DNA of 64,000 bases, taken from contig NW_003546323.1 in NCBI RefSeq assembly GCF_000090795.2, forward strand, positions 122,528-186,527. Direction: 5' to 3'. This document shows, piece by piece, positions 1-20,446 of the stretch. The notes under the pieces were generated by a model. It made no database searches. It was given only the letters and a program-made list of their open reading frames with translations, and had not been told where the DNA came from. The stretch comes from Amphimedon queenslandica (Eukaryota > Porifera > Demospongiae > Haplosclerida > Niphatidae). The position numbers and the translations under genes are program-made. The stretch's first letter is position 1. Each line of letters starts with the position of its first letter.

Positions 1-600
1 TTGTATCATTAAAACTTTTTATTTTAATTTTATTTATACACATGTACATGTGTCACGTTGGACATTGCCTGACGTGTGCTTTAATTGGAATGCTATTCTT
101 GTCACAATACTGGTGTATAGCTGACACATGAATTGTATTTTAAACTTCCTTAAATATCGTCAAAGTTTATTTAGCCTATGTTTGCACCTCTTTGCTGTGT
201 GCCTGCCAACTATTGATGGACACATTAAGATAGCAATACTCAGAATTATTTTATTTATAAAACATGTACTTATATACAGTATAATCTGTATGTAATATGT
301 ACTATACTGTATTTATATATGTGTATTGATGGAATTAGCAGCTCATTCATGCTCTTAAAGCTCTTAATTGTGCTAATATTATTATTGGTTATTCCTGTAA
401 TCCTAGATATTAATATTTTTTGATATATTATTATTTATTAATTTTTGTCTTTTGTTATCAAAACTTCTACAGTCACAAAAGCAATCCAGTGTAATGGCAG
501 ACGTACTTGTACAGGTTATTTTTGCTCTGTTATGTTTATTTCTCATTTTATAATAATAAATAATAATAATGTCATTTAATTGTTTCCCAAATTTCATTAG
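1..600. other. AT-rich non-coding stretch
   Basis: No coding frame of convincing codon use is seen on either strand. The stretch ends in a plausible acceptor (TTTCATTAG at about 592-600), so it is probably the tail of an intron of a gene that starts left of the window. Confidence 0.5.
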
Positions 601-855
601 CCATTGTCGATAAATTCAGTCGGTCGATCGAAAGTTACTATGGGGATGTCCTCTACCGGCGTTTCCATGGCAACGAGACCCAGCAGACATCCCACAAGTT
701 CGGTGGAAACTCGAGATGTGAGTCTCGTTAGTGGTGGGTGTGGTTGGTTTATTTTTAACCCTTAGAGAAGCGGGACTGTTCCGTCATTGCCTCAAGTGGG
801 AAACGTCAAGGATGGGAAATCACGGGATCAGACCTGGTAATTTAAAAATTATTTA

Positions 856-908
<53 letters not shown>

Positions 909-1959
909 GGGATATTTATGGCGATACAGAGCAACTCCTTCTATCTCCTTATTCCTCAAGGCCCCGCCCCTCTCCCTCTCTCATTCCCAGACTAAAACCC
1001 TCCGGCAGCTGTAGGAGATCACCCAGTAAACAGGTGGGTGTGGTCTCAACCACATGTAATTTTAGTGAATTTAGTGAGGGATTTTAAAAAAATAATGGTA
1101 AAGTCATGATTATTAGCATCGTCATTATTAATAAAAGTTATTAAAATGTTAAAAGAGCAGATACTTGTACATGTATGTGTTTAATTGTGTTATACAGTCT
1201 AAAATGGCTAAAGGCTAAAACGCACACTGTTATAGTTACAGTTACAGTTAGGATTAGGGCAGTCATGATTGAAACTGTACACATGTACATGTACATGTGT
1301 ACTAGCTTCTACAGAATTAGTTGCGTGTGTGTGTGTGTGTGTCTGTTTCCGTAGTGTATTCAATGTTGTTCCTTATAATAGGAAGATGTCCAAGTATTTA
1401 TTAAATTATAATTATTGAGGAATTTTAAAGATGACACTTTGACTTTTATGTGCCCGTTAAGCTAGATCTGGGAATTGGTATAAACTAAATATTTTTTATT
1501 ATTGTGTCTGGTCATAGTAACCACAATGTACTTTTATTGGCTAATGAATATAATTAGTACGACATGTGCATGTATGTGTCATTTTAAGTCCTCAATTGCT
1601 ATAATGCATGTTATTATTATGTAGCATAATTATACATATACATGTACATGTTCTTATGTTGTGTAGAAAGTTTGAGTTGATTCCGATCAAGTTTGGATTT
1701 TTTATGAATTTTAAAAGTTGCTCCAAAATCAGGCCAAAGTCCCTGTACTATACATGGTCTCAGGCCAAATTTTGCCAAAATTAAAAAGCAGTAATATCCA
1801 CCTGCTAGAGCGAGCCTAGCGGAGTTTATAAGTGAAGAGCTAAAGGACGGACGAGCTTGGTGGCCGGAGAAAGATAAGATATCAGAAATAATGGAGGAGC
1901 TTCATCGTATGATTGAGGAGATACGTCAGCTTTGTAAGGAGGTGCTACAGGAGGAATGA
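601..1959 (+). CDS. Exons of an unidentified gene, or alternative 5' exons of the DYRK gene
   Basis: Three exons keep one frame: 601-717, 766-836 and 908-1032. Each is bounded by AG and GT, and they encode a Ser/Pro/Arg-rich stretch. A further open segment at about 1820-1959 ends in TGA. It encodes a charged, helix-like tail containing EFISEELKDGRAWW and ending VLQEE. It can be joined to the third exon through an earlier donor near 1023 (phase 1). Two readings fit. One is that these are the last exons of a gene entering from the left. The other is that the first three splice in phase 0 to the DYRK exon at 3662, giving a second N-terminus. The first exon opens with an acceptor and contains in-frame ATGs at 640 and 646. 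I do not recognise the protein. Confidence 0.4.
1655..1795 (+). repeat. Family B dispersed repeat unit
   Basis: This copy carries the family core GTGTAGAAAGTTTGAG followed by GATTCCGATC. Next comes GTTGCTCCAAAATCAGGCC and then the AAAGTCCCTGTACTATA arm of the foldback. The same unit recurs near 12.8-13.4 kb, 18.8 kb, 39.5 kb and 51.6 kb. Confidence 0.75.
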
Positions 1960-2693
1960 TATTTACAATTGTCTTATTACCATTATTATATGTTCTGATT
2001 CAATGAGAGTTTAAAATCCATATCCTTTGTTAGTGGATCATCTTGTAACTGGTTTACTGCTTCTCATAATCTCACACTGGCTGATTAATCCCGTGTGGCT
2101 TGTGGTTTCGTTTCCACGGCAACCTTTATGCGCCCTTATAAGGCAGAACCAATGTATAAAAACACATTTCCTGTCCAATTCTAAAGTAATTAGATTTACA
2201 GTTGTGAGCTGGCCAATCAAAATGGAGTTATGCGTATAAAATCATACAATACAGTGACATTCCTGTGGTGGGTGTACATACACACATACACAATTCCTTC
2301 TTTATTTCTATCTACACTCTACTCATGTATAACCTAATACACCATTACTGTATGACACAGAAGCCTTATACGAGCCTTCATACAGTAATGCTATAACTCC
2401 ATCCCCCACTCACAATCTTTTGGTCATCAGTTGTTTGGTTGCCTTCTCTACAGCCCCTGCCTAGTTCAGTCACTCTCTCTCTCTCTTCTACTGTCTTTGT
2501 GTGTTACTTTCTGTGAAGGATTCTCTACTCAGTCTCTGTACAATATATACTCCTCACTCTACAGTATATTATAACTGGATGGACTCATATCCAGTTTAAT
2601 GCTTCACTGAGAGACTGATCTGACTGCCTTCTTCTTCTGTACTATCTTAATTCTTGTACATTTGTTCTATAAACTGAAACTCCTTCGATAGCC
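1960..2693 (+). promoter_or_regulatory. Probable promoter/5'UTR region of the DYRK gene
   Basis: No coding segment is seen. The stretch lies between the TGA at 1957-1959 and the first DYRK ATG at 2694. It contains pyrimidine-rich runs (TCTCTCTCTC at about 2471-2485) and no clear TATA box at a useful spacing. The promoter role is inferred from position only. Confidence 0.35.
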
Positions 2694-9388
<6,695 letters not shown>

Positions 9389-10337
9389 CTCTCTCTCCCC
9401 TCTCTCTCTTTCTACTAACTGATTTTGTAATTCTTTTTTTCATCTTTCATACTTAAATGTGTCCATCCAATCAAAATATATTGTGTCTTCTGAGAATCAT
9501 CATTATCATTATTATTATTTTTTCCTTAAGATTTAAATCATTTTCTTTCTCCCCCTCCTCTCTCTCGTTTTTCATTTCCTTATTGTGTCTCGATAAAACT
9601 GTCTGTGTGTTATAAGATAACCTGTGAATCCTTTATTTTCATACATGGCTAATATTATTATTATTATTATTATTATTTCTGTTTATTTATTAATTTTGTA
9701 GTAAAACTTTACCTCTTTTTAATACAGAGAAATTTAATTTATACTTATTTGAATATATTGGATGGTGTCTGTGTCTCATTATAATTCAGTTTGTGGCTGT
9801 CATTTCCAGCTGCATGATCTCGTGTGTACATGTACATGTACATGTACATTAAAGTGTGTGTGTGTGTGTGTGTGTGTGTGCAAACAGTGTCTCTGTCCTC
9901 CTGTGGTTTCATACGGTCCTGTGTACACTGAATGTGATGATGTAAGTACAGGAGACTGTCATGTTTTTATTCTTGGGTAGACAGTGATCTGCTAATTGTC
10001 AAAGGTATATCAGTTGAAAGTGTCCAGGGATTAATTATCTTGTTTCTCTCATACTCCTCTCTTCCTCTTGCATGGCAGAAATAAGCATTTATTACGCCAT
10101 TTAACTTGTAAATATTAGGTCTATCATCATGTTATTGAATTTGTTAATGTCCAATGGGTTAAAGATTTGCTACTTGAACGTAATATGACGTATATAATAT
10201 AGCCCCGCCCATTTCTTTATAAATGCTCGCGGCAAGCTCGCTGTGCTAAATTATTATTACTTTCTCTTGTCAGTAGCTGTTTCTGACTGTTCTCCGTTGG
10301 TCTGGTCAATAGCTCCCTCTTTCTCTAGCTCGTTATC
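9389..10337. other. DYRK 3' region and intergenic stretch
   Basis: No supported gene. It holds pyrimidine-rich 3'UTR-like sequence, an ATT run near 9655-9677, TGTACATG repeats at about 9825-9850 and a (TG)n run at about 9855-9880. The last 150 bp before 10338 presumably include the promoter of the next gene. Confidence 0.5.
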
Positions 10338-11948
10338 ATGGCGGCTACATCAGTAGAGTTTCCAGTTGGTGGCCTCCTAAACGGTGATTCTTATAAAACC
10401 TCAACCCGCATGAAGAACATCAGCTCAGCTATGACTTGGATTCAAAAACAACTTGTAAGTACTCCAGACATTCTTTATGTAACGAAACAAAGATAGGAAT
10501 GATAGCTAGTGCTATTTTATTCTTTAATATTTCATAAACTTAACAATTTCACACTACTCCCCCCACTATACATAATTCATTATAAAATGTAATATACATA
10601 ATAAGATTTCAGCAGCCATGAGGTGCTAATGGATACAAAGGCAAATATTTTATAGTTCTATTGCTTCGAACTAGCATCCAGATGCTTCACTCTGATGTTT
10701 CACTCTAGCATCCAGATGTTGTGTGGCCCAGTTTAGCTGTAACAAGAGACAGAGAGAGACATATATGTACAATCATGCCTACTGGTCCATATAAATGTTA
10801 AATATGTACATGTACATAACTGTCTTGAATGAGTAGGTATGGATCTTCTAATATGTTGTGTTAACCTGATATCACTACTCCTCTTCATTCTCCTGTCTCT
10901 CTCTCTTCCTCCCCCTACATGTACATATTCTACTCTCTCAATGGTCAGTGTACATAGCTGGAGTCCATGTGGCTAGTCAGTAGTGTTAGTAGTAACATTT
11001 CTTAGTGGCATTCTTTGAGTTGTGTGGTTCAGGTCACAACTGCCAATGACTATACACACAGTTGCTTATAGTAAGACTTTCTTTTGCCCCTAGTAGTAAA
11101 CAGCATGTCTCTATAGTGTGTCTCTGTGTGGCATAATTCTTTTTTGATGTTGCAGTATTGTATGATACATATCAATGTGTAAAGGGAAATGTCTTCTTGT
11201 TTAAATCACTTTATGTGTCTACATGGCCTCACTTTTTCCCTCTCCCTCTCTCTCTTCCCCTTCTTCTCATCTTTTTAATTCTCTTTCTAAACCTCCTCTC
11301 TTTCTTTAGAAATCCATGAGAGAGTCAGACCAGCAGCTAATAGATTTATTCCAAAGGCTAGAGACAGATGTGTCTGACCTAAAGTCACTCTATGTTGAAG
11401 GTACTACCAGCAGAGGTAGGAACTCCTCCGTCTCATCAATCCGAGACTATTATTCAAAAACCAGTCTGACCACAGCATATCCATTAGAATCCGCTACATT
11501 ACCTCCTTCATCAACCAGCAAGGTATCTATTCTCGACTCGGAAGCGGCGGCCATTTTGGAGCATTCTGACTCCAATGACAGTTTGACTAATTTTGCCGAT
11601 GAGCTCGGTTTTGATGATGACGAAGATGCTTTGTCCGAAGACCGTCCATCCATTAAAAGCCAGAGTAGCAACGATCAACCAGCGACCGGCAGTCATACTA
11701 ATATCGAAGATGAATCTTCTCTCGATTTCTCTCCTCGTGATTCTGAACGGATTAGTGTCAAAGAAGAGAAGGTTATGCTTCGTCGCCTTAGCAACGATAG
11801 CGGGGCCGTTGCCGATAGCGACAGCACTGGAAGTAATGTGATGCCTGAGGGAAAGAAACTGGGCGTGTCTCTGACTGCCGATGATGAGAAGAGGCTCTCT
11901 GGGTTTGCCGATGAAATATTTAAAATGTTCCAACTCTCAAACTCATAA
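10338..11948 (+). CDS. LURAP1/FAM89-like small acidic protein
   Basis: Two exons, 10338-10454 and 11310-11948, join in phase 0 to give about 251 residues. The first 65 residues predict helix: MKNISSAMTWIQKQLKSMRE followed by LIDLFQRLETDVSDLKSL. This resembles the leucine-repeat helix of LURAP1/FAM89 adaptor proteins, where a run of helix is followed by Ser-rich SSVSSI. The rest is low-complexity, rich in Ser, Asp and Glu, and closes with a short helix (GFADEIFKMFQL). The start ATGGCGGCT lies in a GC-richer patch after an AT-rich leader, and the intron is 855 bp. The family assignment rests on pattern similarity only and could be wrong. That the gene is real is well supported by the long, codon-like second exon. 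Confidence 0.6.
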
Positions 11949-11978
11949 TAAATTATCAGAATCAGTCCAATCATCTCA

Positions 11979-12005
11979 TTATTATTATTATTATTATTAT
12001 CATTA

Positions 12006-12040
<35 letters not shown>

Positions 12041-12053
12041 TATTATTATTATT
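11979..12053. repeat. (ATT)n microsatellite with interruptions
   Basis: A run of ATT triplets just after the stop codon of the preceding gene, interrupted by single ATATT steps. Confidence 0.9.
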
Positions 12054-12230
12054 ACTACTACTAATGTTACTGTTCTATTATTTATGATAATTATCATCAT
12101 CATTGTTATTAATTAATTGTTAGTTATTAAGTCCGTATACTTTTAAACTCTACTGCATTCATTCTCCGGATATTTCCATTCATTTTCACACCTTTCTTCT
12201 TGCACTTGCATGACTTGAGCCAATAGAGCA

Positions 12231-13859
12231 ATGTCTGGAGCCTGGTATATGGACGAGGATTATGAAACAGATCAAAGAGAGCCCCATCGCTCACCTAACG
12301 AGCCAGCAGATGTAGATATGTCCTTACTGGCTGATATTGGAGTCCTTCATTGGAAGGTTTGCTCACCATGGCTCCACACACTAATTTGAGGCTGTGCAAT
12401 ATTGTTCATTGTTATTTGCTCCTTGTAGCTTGATACTGCAAACTATGAAGGAGAGGGAGGGACTTTTGATAAGCTGAGGAAAGAGAGGGGTTACAATTAT
12501 AGTGACATCATAACAGTGTCTCCTGACAAGCTACCAAACTATGAACAAAAGGTTTACGACTTGACAGCTATCACTAGTGTATTCCATACTCACTTGTTGA
12601 AACTTAAATTCTTGGGAAACACATTTATATAAATTCCCTTGAAGTTATTGGATGCTAGACTGTAAACATGGTTTACTTCCTGTTCTTGTTCACGCCTTTA
12701 GGTGTGAACAAGGTGTGAAAAATTTTTACAACTTTTTGTGTAAAGTTTCAATATAATATTTTGTTTGGAGCAACTTTAAAAATTTGTAAAAAATCCAAAC
12801 TTTATCATAATCAGCTCAAACTTTCTACACAACATAAGAACATGTATATGTATCAGATAGAATTATTAAAATGGAGAATTCTCTACTTTTCATTTTTTGT
12901 GAAATTTGGCCAAAATCTCTGTACTATAGTACAGGGACTTTGGCCCGATTTTGGAGCAACTTTAAAAATTCGTAAAAAATCCAAACTTTATCGGAATCAG
13001 CTCAAACTTTCTACACAACATAAGAACATGTATATGTATCAGATGGAATTATTAAAATTGAGAATTTTCTACTTTTCATTTTTTGTGAAATTTGGCCAAA
13101 ATCCCTGTACTAATAGTACAGGGACTTTGGCCCGATTTTGGAGCAACTTTAAAAATTCGTAAAAAATCCAAACTTGATTGGAATCAGCTCAAACTTTCTA
13201 CACAACATAAGAACATGTATATATATCAGAAAATGTAATAAAAACGTAGAATTCTCTACCTTTCATTTTTGGCGAAATTTGGCCAAAGTCCCTGTACTAT
13301 AGTACAGGGACTTTGACCCGATTTTGGAGCAACTTCAAAAATTCATAAAAATCTAATTTTGATTGAAAGTTACTAAAATATTAATTCTCTCCTTATTTAC
13401 TATCAAAACTGGACTATTAATATTGTATTTACAGTGACACTAATTGGTATGATTTTCCTCCTCCAATATTACAAATATTTCCTATGGTTTCTGATTATAC
13501 TCTTCTTCCCCTGAACAGATTAAATCATTCTTTGAGGAGCACCTACACAGCGATGAAGAGATTCGCTTTATCCTAGAAGGGAGTGGCTATTTTGACGTGA
13601 GAAGTAAAGGAGACAAGTGGATAAGGATCAAAGTTGAATGCGGCGATCTTATAATCCTTCCAGCTGGAATATACCACCGGTTCACACTGGATAATAAAGT
13701 ATGATTATATACATGTAATTATTATGATGTGGTTGTGTTCTGTTTCAGAATTATATAAAGGCAATGCGCCTGTTTCAAGGTGAGCCAGTGTGGACTCCAA
13801 TTAACAGACCAGCTGACAGCCACCCAGCAAGAATGACCTATCTCCAATCTTTACAATAA
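12231..13859 (+). CDS. ADI1: Acireductone dioxygenase (methionine salvage)
   Basis: Four exons keep phase: 12231-12356, 12429-12551, 13519-13698 and 13749-13859. They give 179 residues, the usual length for animal ADI1. The enzyme oxidises acireductone to the keto-acid precursor of methionine using Fe2+. It is a cupin, and the metal ligands are visible: His, His and Glu in [12 protein letters not shown], and the distal His in AGIYHRF. Further family signatures are GSGYFDVR and [13 protein letters not shown]. The N-terminus [10 protein letters not shown] also fits the family. The third intron carries several family B repeat units. Confidence 0.97.
12757..13362 (-). repeat. Family B repeat units in tandem (about 3.5 copies)
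   Basis: Units of about 180 bp repeat TTTGGAGCAACTTTAAAAAT, then AGCTCAAACTTTCTACACAA, then ATGTATATGTATCAGA. Between units lies a near-perfect palindrome centred on CTGTACTATAGTACAG (for example 13283-13315). The array lies wholly inside the third ADI1 intron. An open frame through it at 12761-13162 is an accident of the repeat. Confidence 0.92.
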
Positions 13860-13981
13860 ATCATTTAAAAACTGATATTAATAATTGTTATTATTATTGC
13901 TAATTAGTGTTGTATATAGTGAAATGTATTGTGTCTTTATTAATAATGACTTATGACTGTATCATAATAGACTAATATGGG

Positions 13982-14024
13982 AGCTATGGAGCTATAAAAT
14001 AATTTATTTTATAGCTCCATAGCT
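13982..14024. repeat. Perfect 43-bp palindrome (21-bp arms)
   Basis: AGCTATGGAGCTATAAAATA, plus one more A, is followed by a single central T and then its exact reverse complement. It lies 123 bp after the ADI1 stop and 151 bp before the next start codon. As RNA it would fold into an uninterrupted hairpin. It may be the remnant of a foldback element. Confidence 0.9.
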
Positions 14025-14174
14025 TAAATAATATAAAAGGGGAAAGTTTTGGGTGGAGCTCAGCAAAATAAACGCCCACTCTTTGTAGGTGTGGCTTTTA
14101 ATATGCGAAGCACAAAAATCTTGTGCAGAATTGATACTGCAGAAAGTAGTAGAAGTTAGCTACTATAGACAGTA

Positions 14175-15221
14175 ATGGGCCAGAAAGGGAGTCGTTCTAT
14201 TGTACCTTATGCAGCCCCAGAGCTAAGCAGCAGTAAAGACTACTGTACTAGCACTAGAGTCTCCGGCCATGACTTACCAATGATAAAGAAAGCTGGATCA
14301 CTAGCTACACTAGGAATCAGTGGCGGGTCGTCATCTACACTGGGGAGCCTCGGGAAGAAAGAAAAGAGAGGGACACTCCGCCGGACCCGCTCCTTTACAG
14401 AGCAACAAGAAGCAGAGGAGGCTCTCAAAAAGGAAGTAACGAGAAGAGTAGAGAAAGAAGCGAGGGAAATGAACGAATGGGTCCGGCAAAGATCCTCGAA
14501 TAACCTCCAGAAGCAGCAACCAGCATCACTACAAGACCTTGCAAGTTTATGTATTGCAACTGCACTCAAAACACCGATGGACATCGAGAGACTATCCATC
14601 AGTGAAGACTTGAAGGAATCCGTTGAATTCATGCTAGCACCAGTATTTGACAAGAGTATGGCTGAACCAGGGGTTTCATTCTCAAACAGTGGCAGAACAA
14701 TAGTCTACAATGGTAAGTCCTATTCAACGACAGTTCTTAAGACCCCACACAACAGAGGAGTGACCAGTGGTCGCTGTGCCTGGATACTATACATTGAGAA
14801 CTCTCGAATACCTGGATGGATACAAGTAGGCGTGGTCAACAGGTTCCGCTGGCTAAAAAAGTGCAAGACCGTTTGGGACGGGAACCCACACCCTTTCCGT
14901 AAAGGGGAAATAGCTCGTCGGAACAACGGGAACTTTCACTCGGGACGCTTTGAATACGAAGCTACCATGGTACATGATGACGTGTACGTTAGTGGGTTCG
15001 GCCGTGGTGACACAGTCGGCTTGAAAGTTGACTTTGATTCGAATGAAATCCAATGGACAAAGAACGGAGAGGACTATGGTAACCCGGTGTCTTTCGACGG
15101 AGGGCCAATATGGCCGAGCGTTAGTCTGGATTCTCCAGGGGAAGGAGTATCTTTATTATATTACACCTGCTCTGTGAGGAGCTCTCAGATTGTTCATCAT
15201 TCGCACCTTTCAACAAACTAA
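14175..15221 (+). CDS. Intronless SPRY/B30.2-domain protein
   Basis: A single open frame of 348 residues. The N-terminus MGQKGSRS fits the N-myristoylation pattern (Gly2, Ser6), which suggests membrane attachment. Residues about 20-75 are Ser/Gly-rich. A charged helical stretch (about 75-120, EEALKKEVTRRVEKEAREM) follows, then a SPRY-like beta-sandwich at about 165-340 with ILYIENSRIPGWIQVGV, FEYEATMVHDDVYVSGFG, VGLKVDFDSNEIQWTKNGED and GPIWPSVSLDS. SPRY domains bind protein partners. No RING, B-box or SOCS box is visible, so the usual E3 partners are missing. It may be a retrocopy or a lineage-specific gene, and the partner is unknown. Confidence 0.85.
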   Translation: MGQKGSRSIVPYAAPELSSSKDYCTSTRVSGHDLPMIKKAGSLATLGISGGSSSTLGSLGKKEKRGTLRRTRSFTEQQEAEEALKKEVTRRVEKEAREMNEWVRQRSSNNLQKQQPASLQDLASLCIATALKTPMDIERLSISEDLKESVEFMLAPVFDKSMAEPGVSFSNSGRTIVYNGKSYSTTVLKTPHNRGVTSGRCAWILYIENSRIPGWIQVGVVNRFRWLKKCKTVWDGNPHPFRKGEIARRNNGNFHSGRFEYEATMVHDDVYVSGFGRGDTVGLKVDFDSNEIQWTKNGEDYGNPVSFDGGPIWPSVSLDSPGEGVSLLYYTCSVRSSQIVHHSHLSTN

Positions 15222-15962
15222 AACGCATCAATGTTTGTTGAGCCTTACAAATAATTATATTATTATTATTATTATTACTCAAATCAAAATATCTAAAATT
15301 TCATCATTCATTTTCTATTATTATTATTATTATTATTATTAATATTCGTCAACATTAAGGAGGAGTATTAAAAACTTCTCTATTGTAAGTAGGATACATG
15401 AAAAGAGATGAGAGGGATTATACAGACCAAAACTTTACACAGTACGTGTACATACACATGTTATTCCAATTGGAATGTCTATGTTTGAAAAACAAGTCCC
15501 CTGACCTAACACTACAGTACATGCTGACAATACATCAACATGTACATGTAATCCTTCACTGCAGTGCTGTTGTGTACTAAAGATGCTATGATTTAGTTAT
15601 AATATGTACAGTACATATCAGTGTACTAAATGGAAGAATGATCATGTAATGTCTGCAATGTTTTTGAGTCCCACACTCCATTATACTTTGGCTACAGGTG
15701 TACCAAATATTTTCATTAATTTATTTAGAGATAGTGTCAATTGTTTACAGAGTGTCAAAGACACAGCAGGTAATCGTGTTACAATATATCCAGCAACTGG
15801 GAAAATACAATTATAGAAGGAAGCAATTTAGCTACTAAATACTTTAATACGAATTATATATGGGCAATATTTAATAACAAAGCAGGTTTTAAGTGTACAC
15901 ATAGCAGTATATTAAATTATTATTAGTAGTAGTAAAGTAGTTTACAAGTTTGCCATTAGTTA
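15222..15962. other. Intergenic stretch between convergent genes
   Basis: AT-rich, with ATT runs near 15257-15275 and 15320-15340. A 70-residue open frame at 15604-15816 has no family features and I do not call it a gene. The stretch should hold the 3'UTRs of the SPRY gene and NDUFV1. Confidence 0.5.
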
Positions 15963-19644
<3,682 letters not shown>

Positions 19645-19747
19645 TTTAATTCTGACACGCCTATAAAGAGTGACCACGCCCACATTAACTAATCAGTCTT
19701 GACCACGCCCATAACAATTAATTACCTACTAATGAATTTTCTAATTA

Positions 19748-20143
19748 TTAATTTGACATTTTAATGTCTTTTTGTTTGATTCCAGTTCTACGATACTCTT
19801 CTCTTTTTTGAAGATACTCTCTCTTGCATTCTTCTTGAAATTCCTCATTCTTAAAGCTACAGGAATAACACATTGATTGATTAGTTAATAATAATGATAA
19901 TCTTGATCATGTCTTACAGTGCAGTTAAACAGTCTTGCATTTGCTTGTTTGTTTTCTGACACGCCCAAACAGCAGATATCGTCCTTCCTCTCATACAGTC
20001 CTCAAATTCTAAACAAAATCAATTAGAATTCGAAAATTAGTACGAAAAGAATTGATCTTCTCATTCAATGATACACATACAGGAGGCAGCAAAACATTAG
20101 CTTTAACATTTACACAAGGCAGACAAATACTACTACCGCTGAT

Positions 20144-20193
<50 letters not shown>

Positions 20194-20370
20194 TTTAGCA
20201 CCTTTGACTTCAGCACTGCACCTCTTCATTGCCTTTTCTCTCATAATTTTAGGAATCAGAACATCTTTCTCTACTACCCTCAAATCATCTCCCTTTGGAT
20301 ACTTAACTATTTCATTGAAGCTACCGTCTCCTCCTCTTTCCCTTCCTCCTTTCTCTTTCTCTGCTGCCAT
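19748..20370 (-). CDS. CMC1: CMC1-like cytochrome c oxidase assembly factor
   Basis: Three exons keep phase: 20202-20370, 19918-20008 and 19748-19856. They give 122 residues. CMC1 is a small intermembrane-space protein that helps deliver copper and assemble COX1. The family signature is clear: LRVVEKDVLIPKIMREKA, then a twin CX9C hairpin. The first pair is C-SAEVKEFED-C, made across the first junction. The second is C-QKTNKQMQD-C. The tail EECKREYLQKREEYRRTGI also matches. The N-terminus is longer than in vertebrates, with about 25 Lys/Glu/Gly-rich residues. The start was chosen as the ATG at 20370 because nothing upstream is in frame with an ATG. It faces FAF2 head to head with 76 bp between start codons. 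Confidence 0.93.
20149..20190. repeat. (ATT)14 microsatellite
   Basis: Uninterrupted ATT run in the first CMC1 intron. On the CMC1 transcript it reads AAT, close to the donor. Confidence 0.92.
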
Positions 20371-20446
20371 GTGAGCGCACGTGCCCTGAACCACACCTAC
20401 TATATTTAATTGAGCGTGAGAGTAGGTAGGCGTGGCATAATCAAAG
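20371..20446. promoter_or_regulatory. 76-bp bidirectional promoter between CMC1 and FAF2
   Basis: The two start codons diverge across only 76 bp, which must hold both 5'UTRs and both promoters. The sequence is TATA-poor and holds GGTGTGG/GCGTG motifs. FAF2 starts within AAAGATGGCGGAT. Confidence 0.6.

Noticed and set aside
12761-13162. 133-residue open frame
   Set aside because: It runs through family B repeat units inside an ADI1 intron and simply repeats with them.
15604-15816. 70-residue open frame between SPRY and NDUFV1
   Set aside because: There is no splice support, family motif or codon signal; it lies in the shared 3' region.
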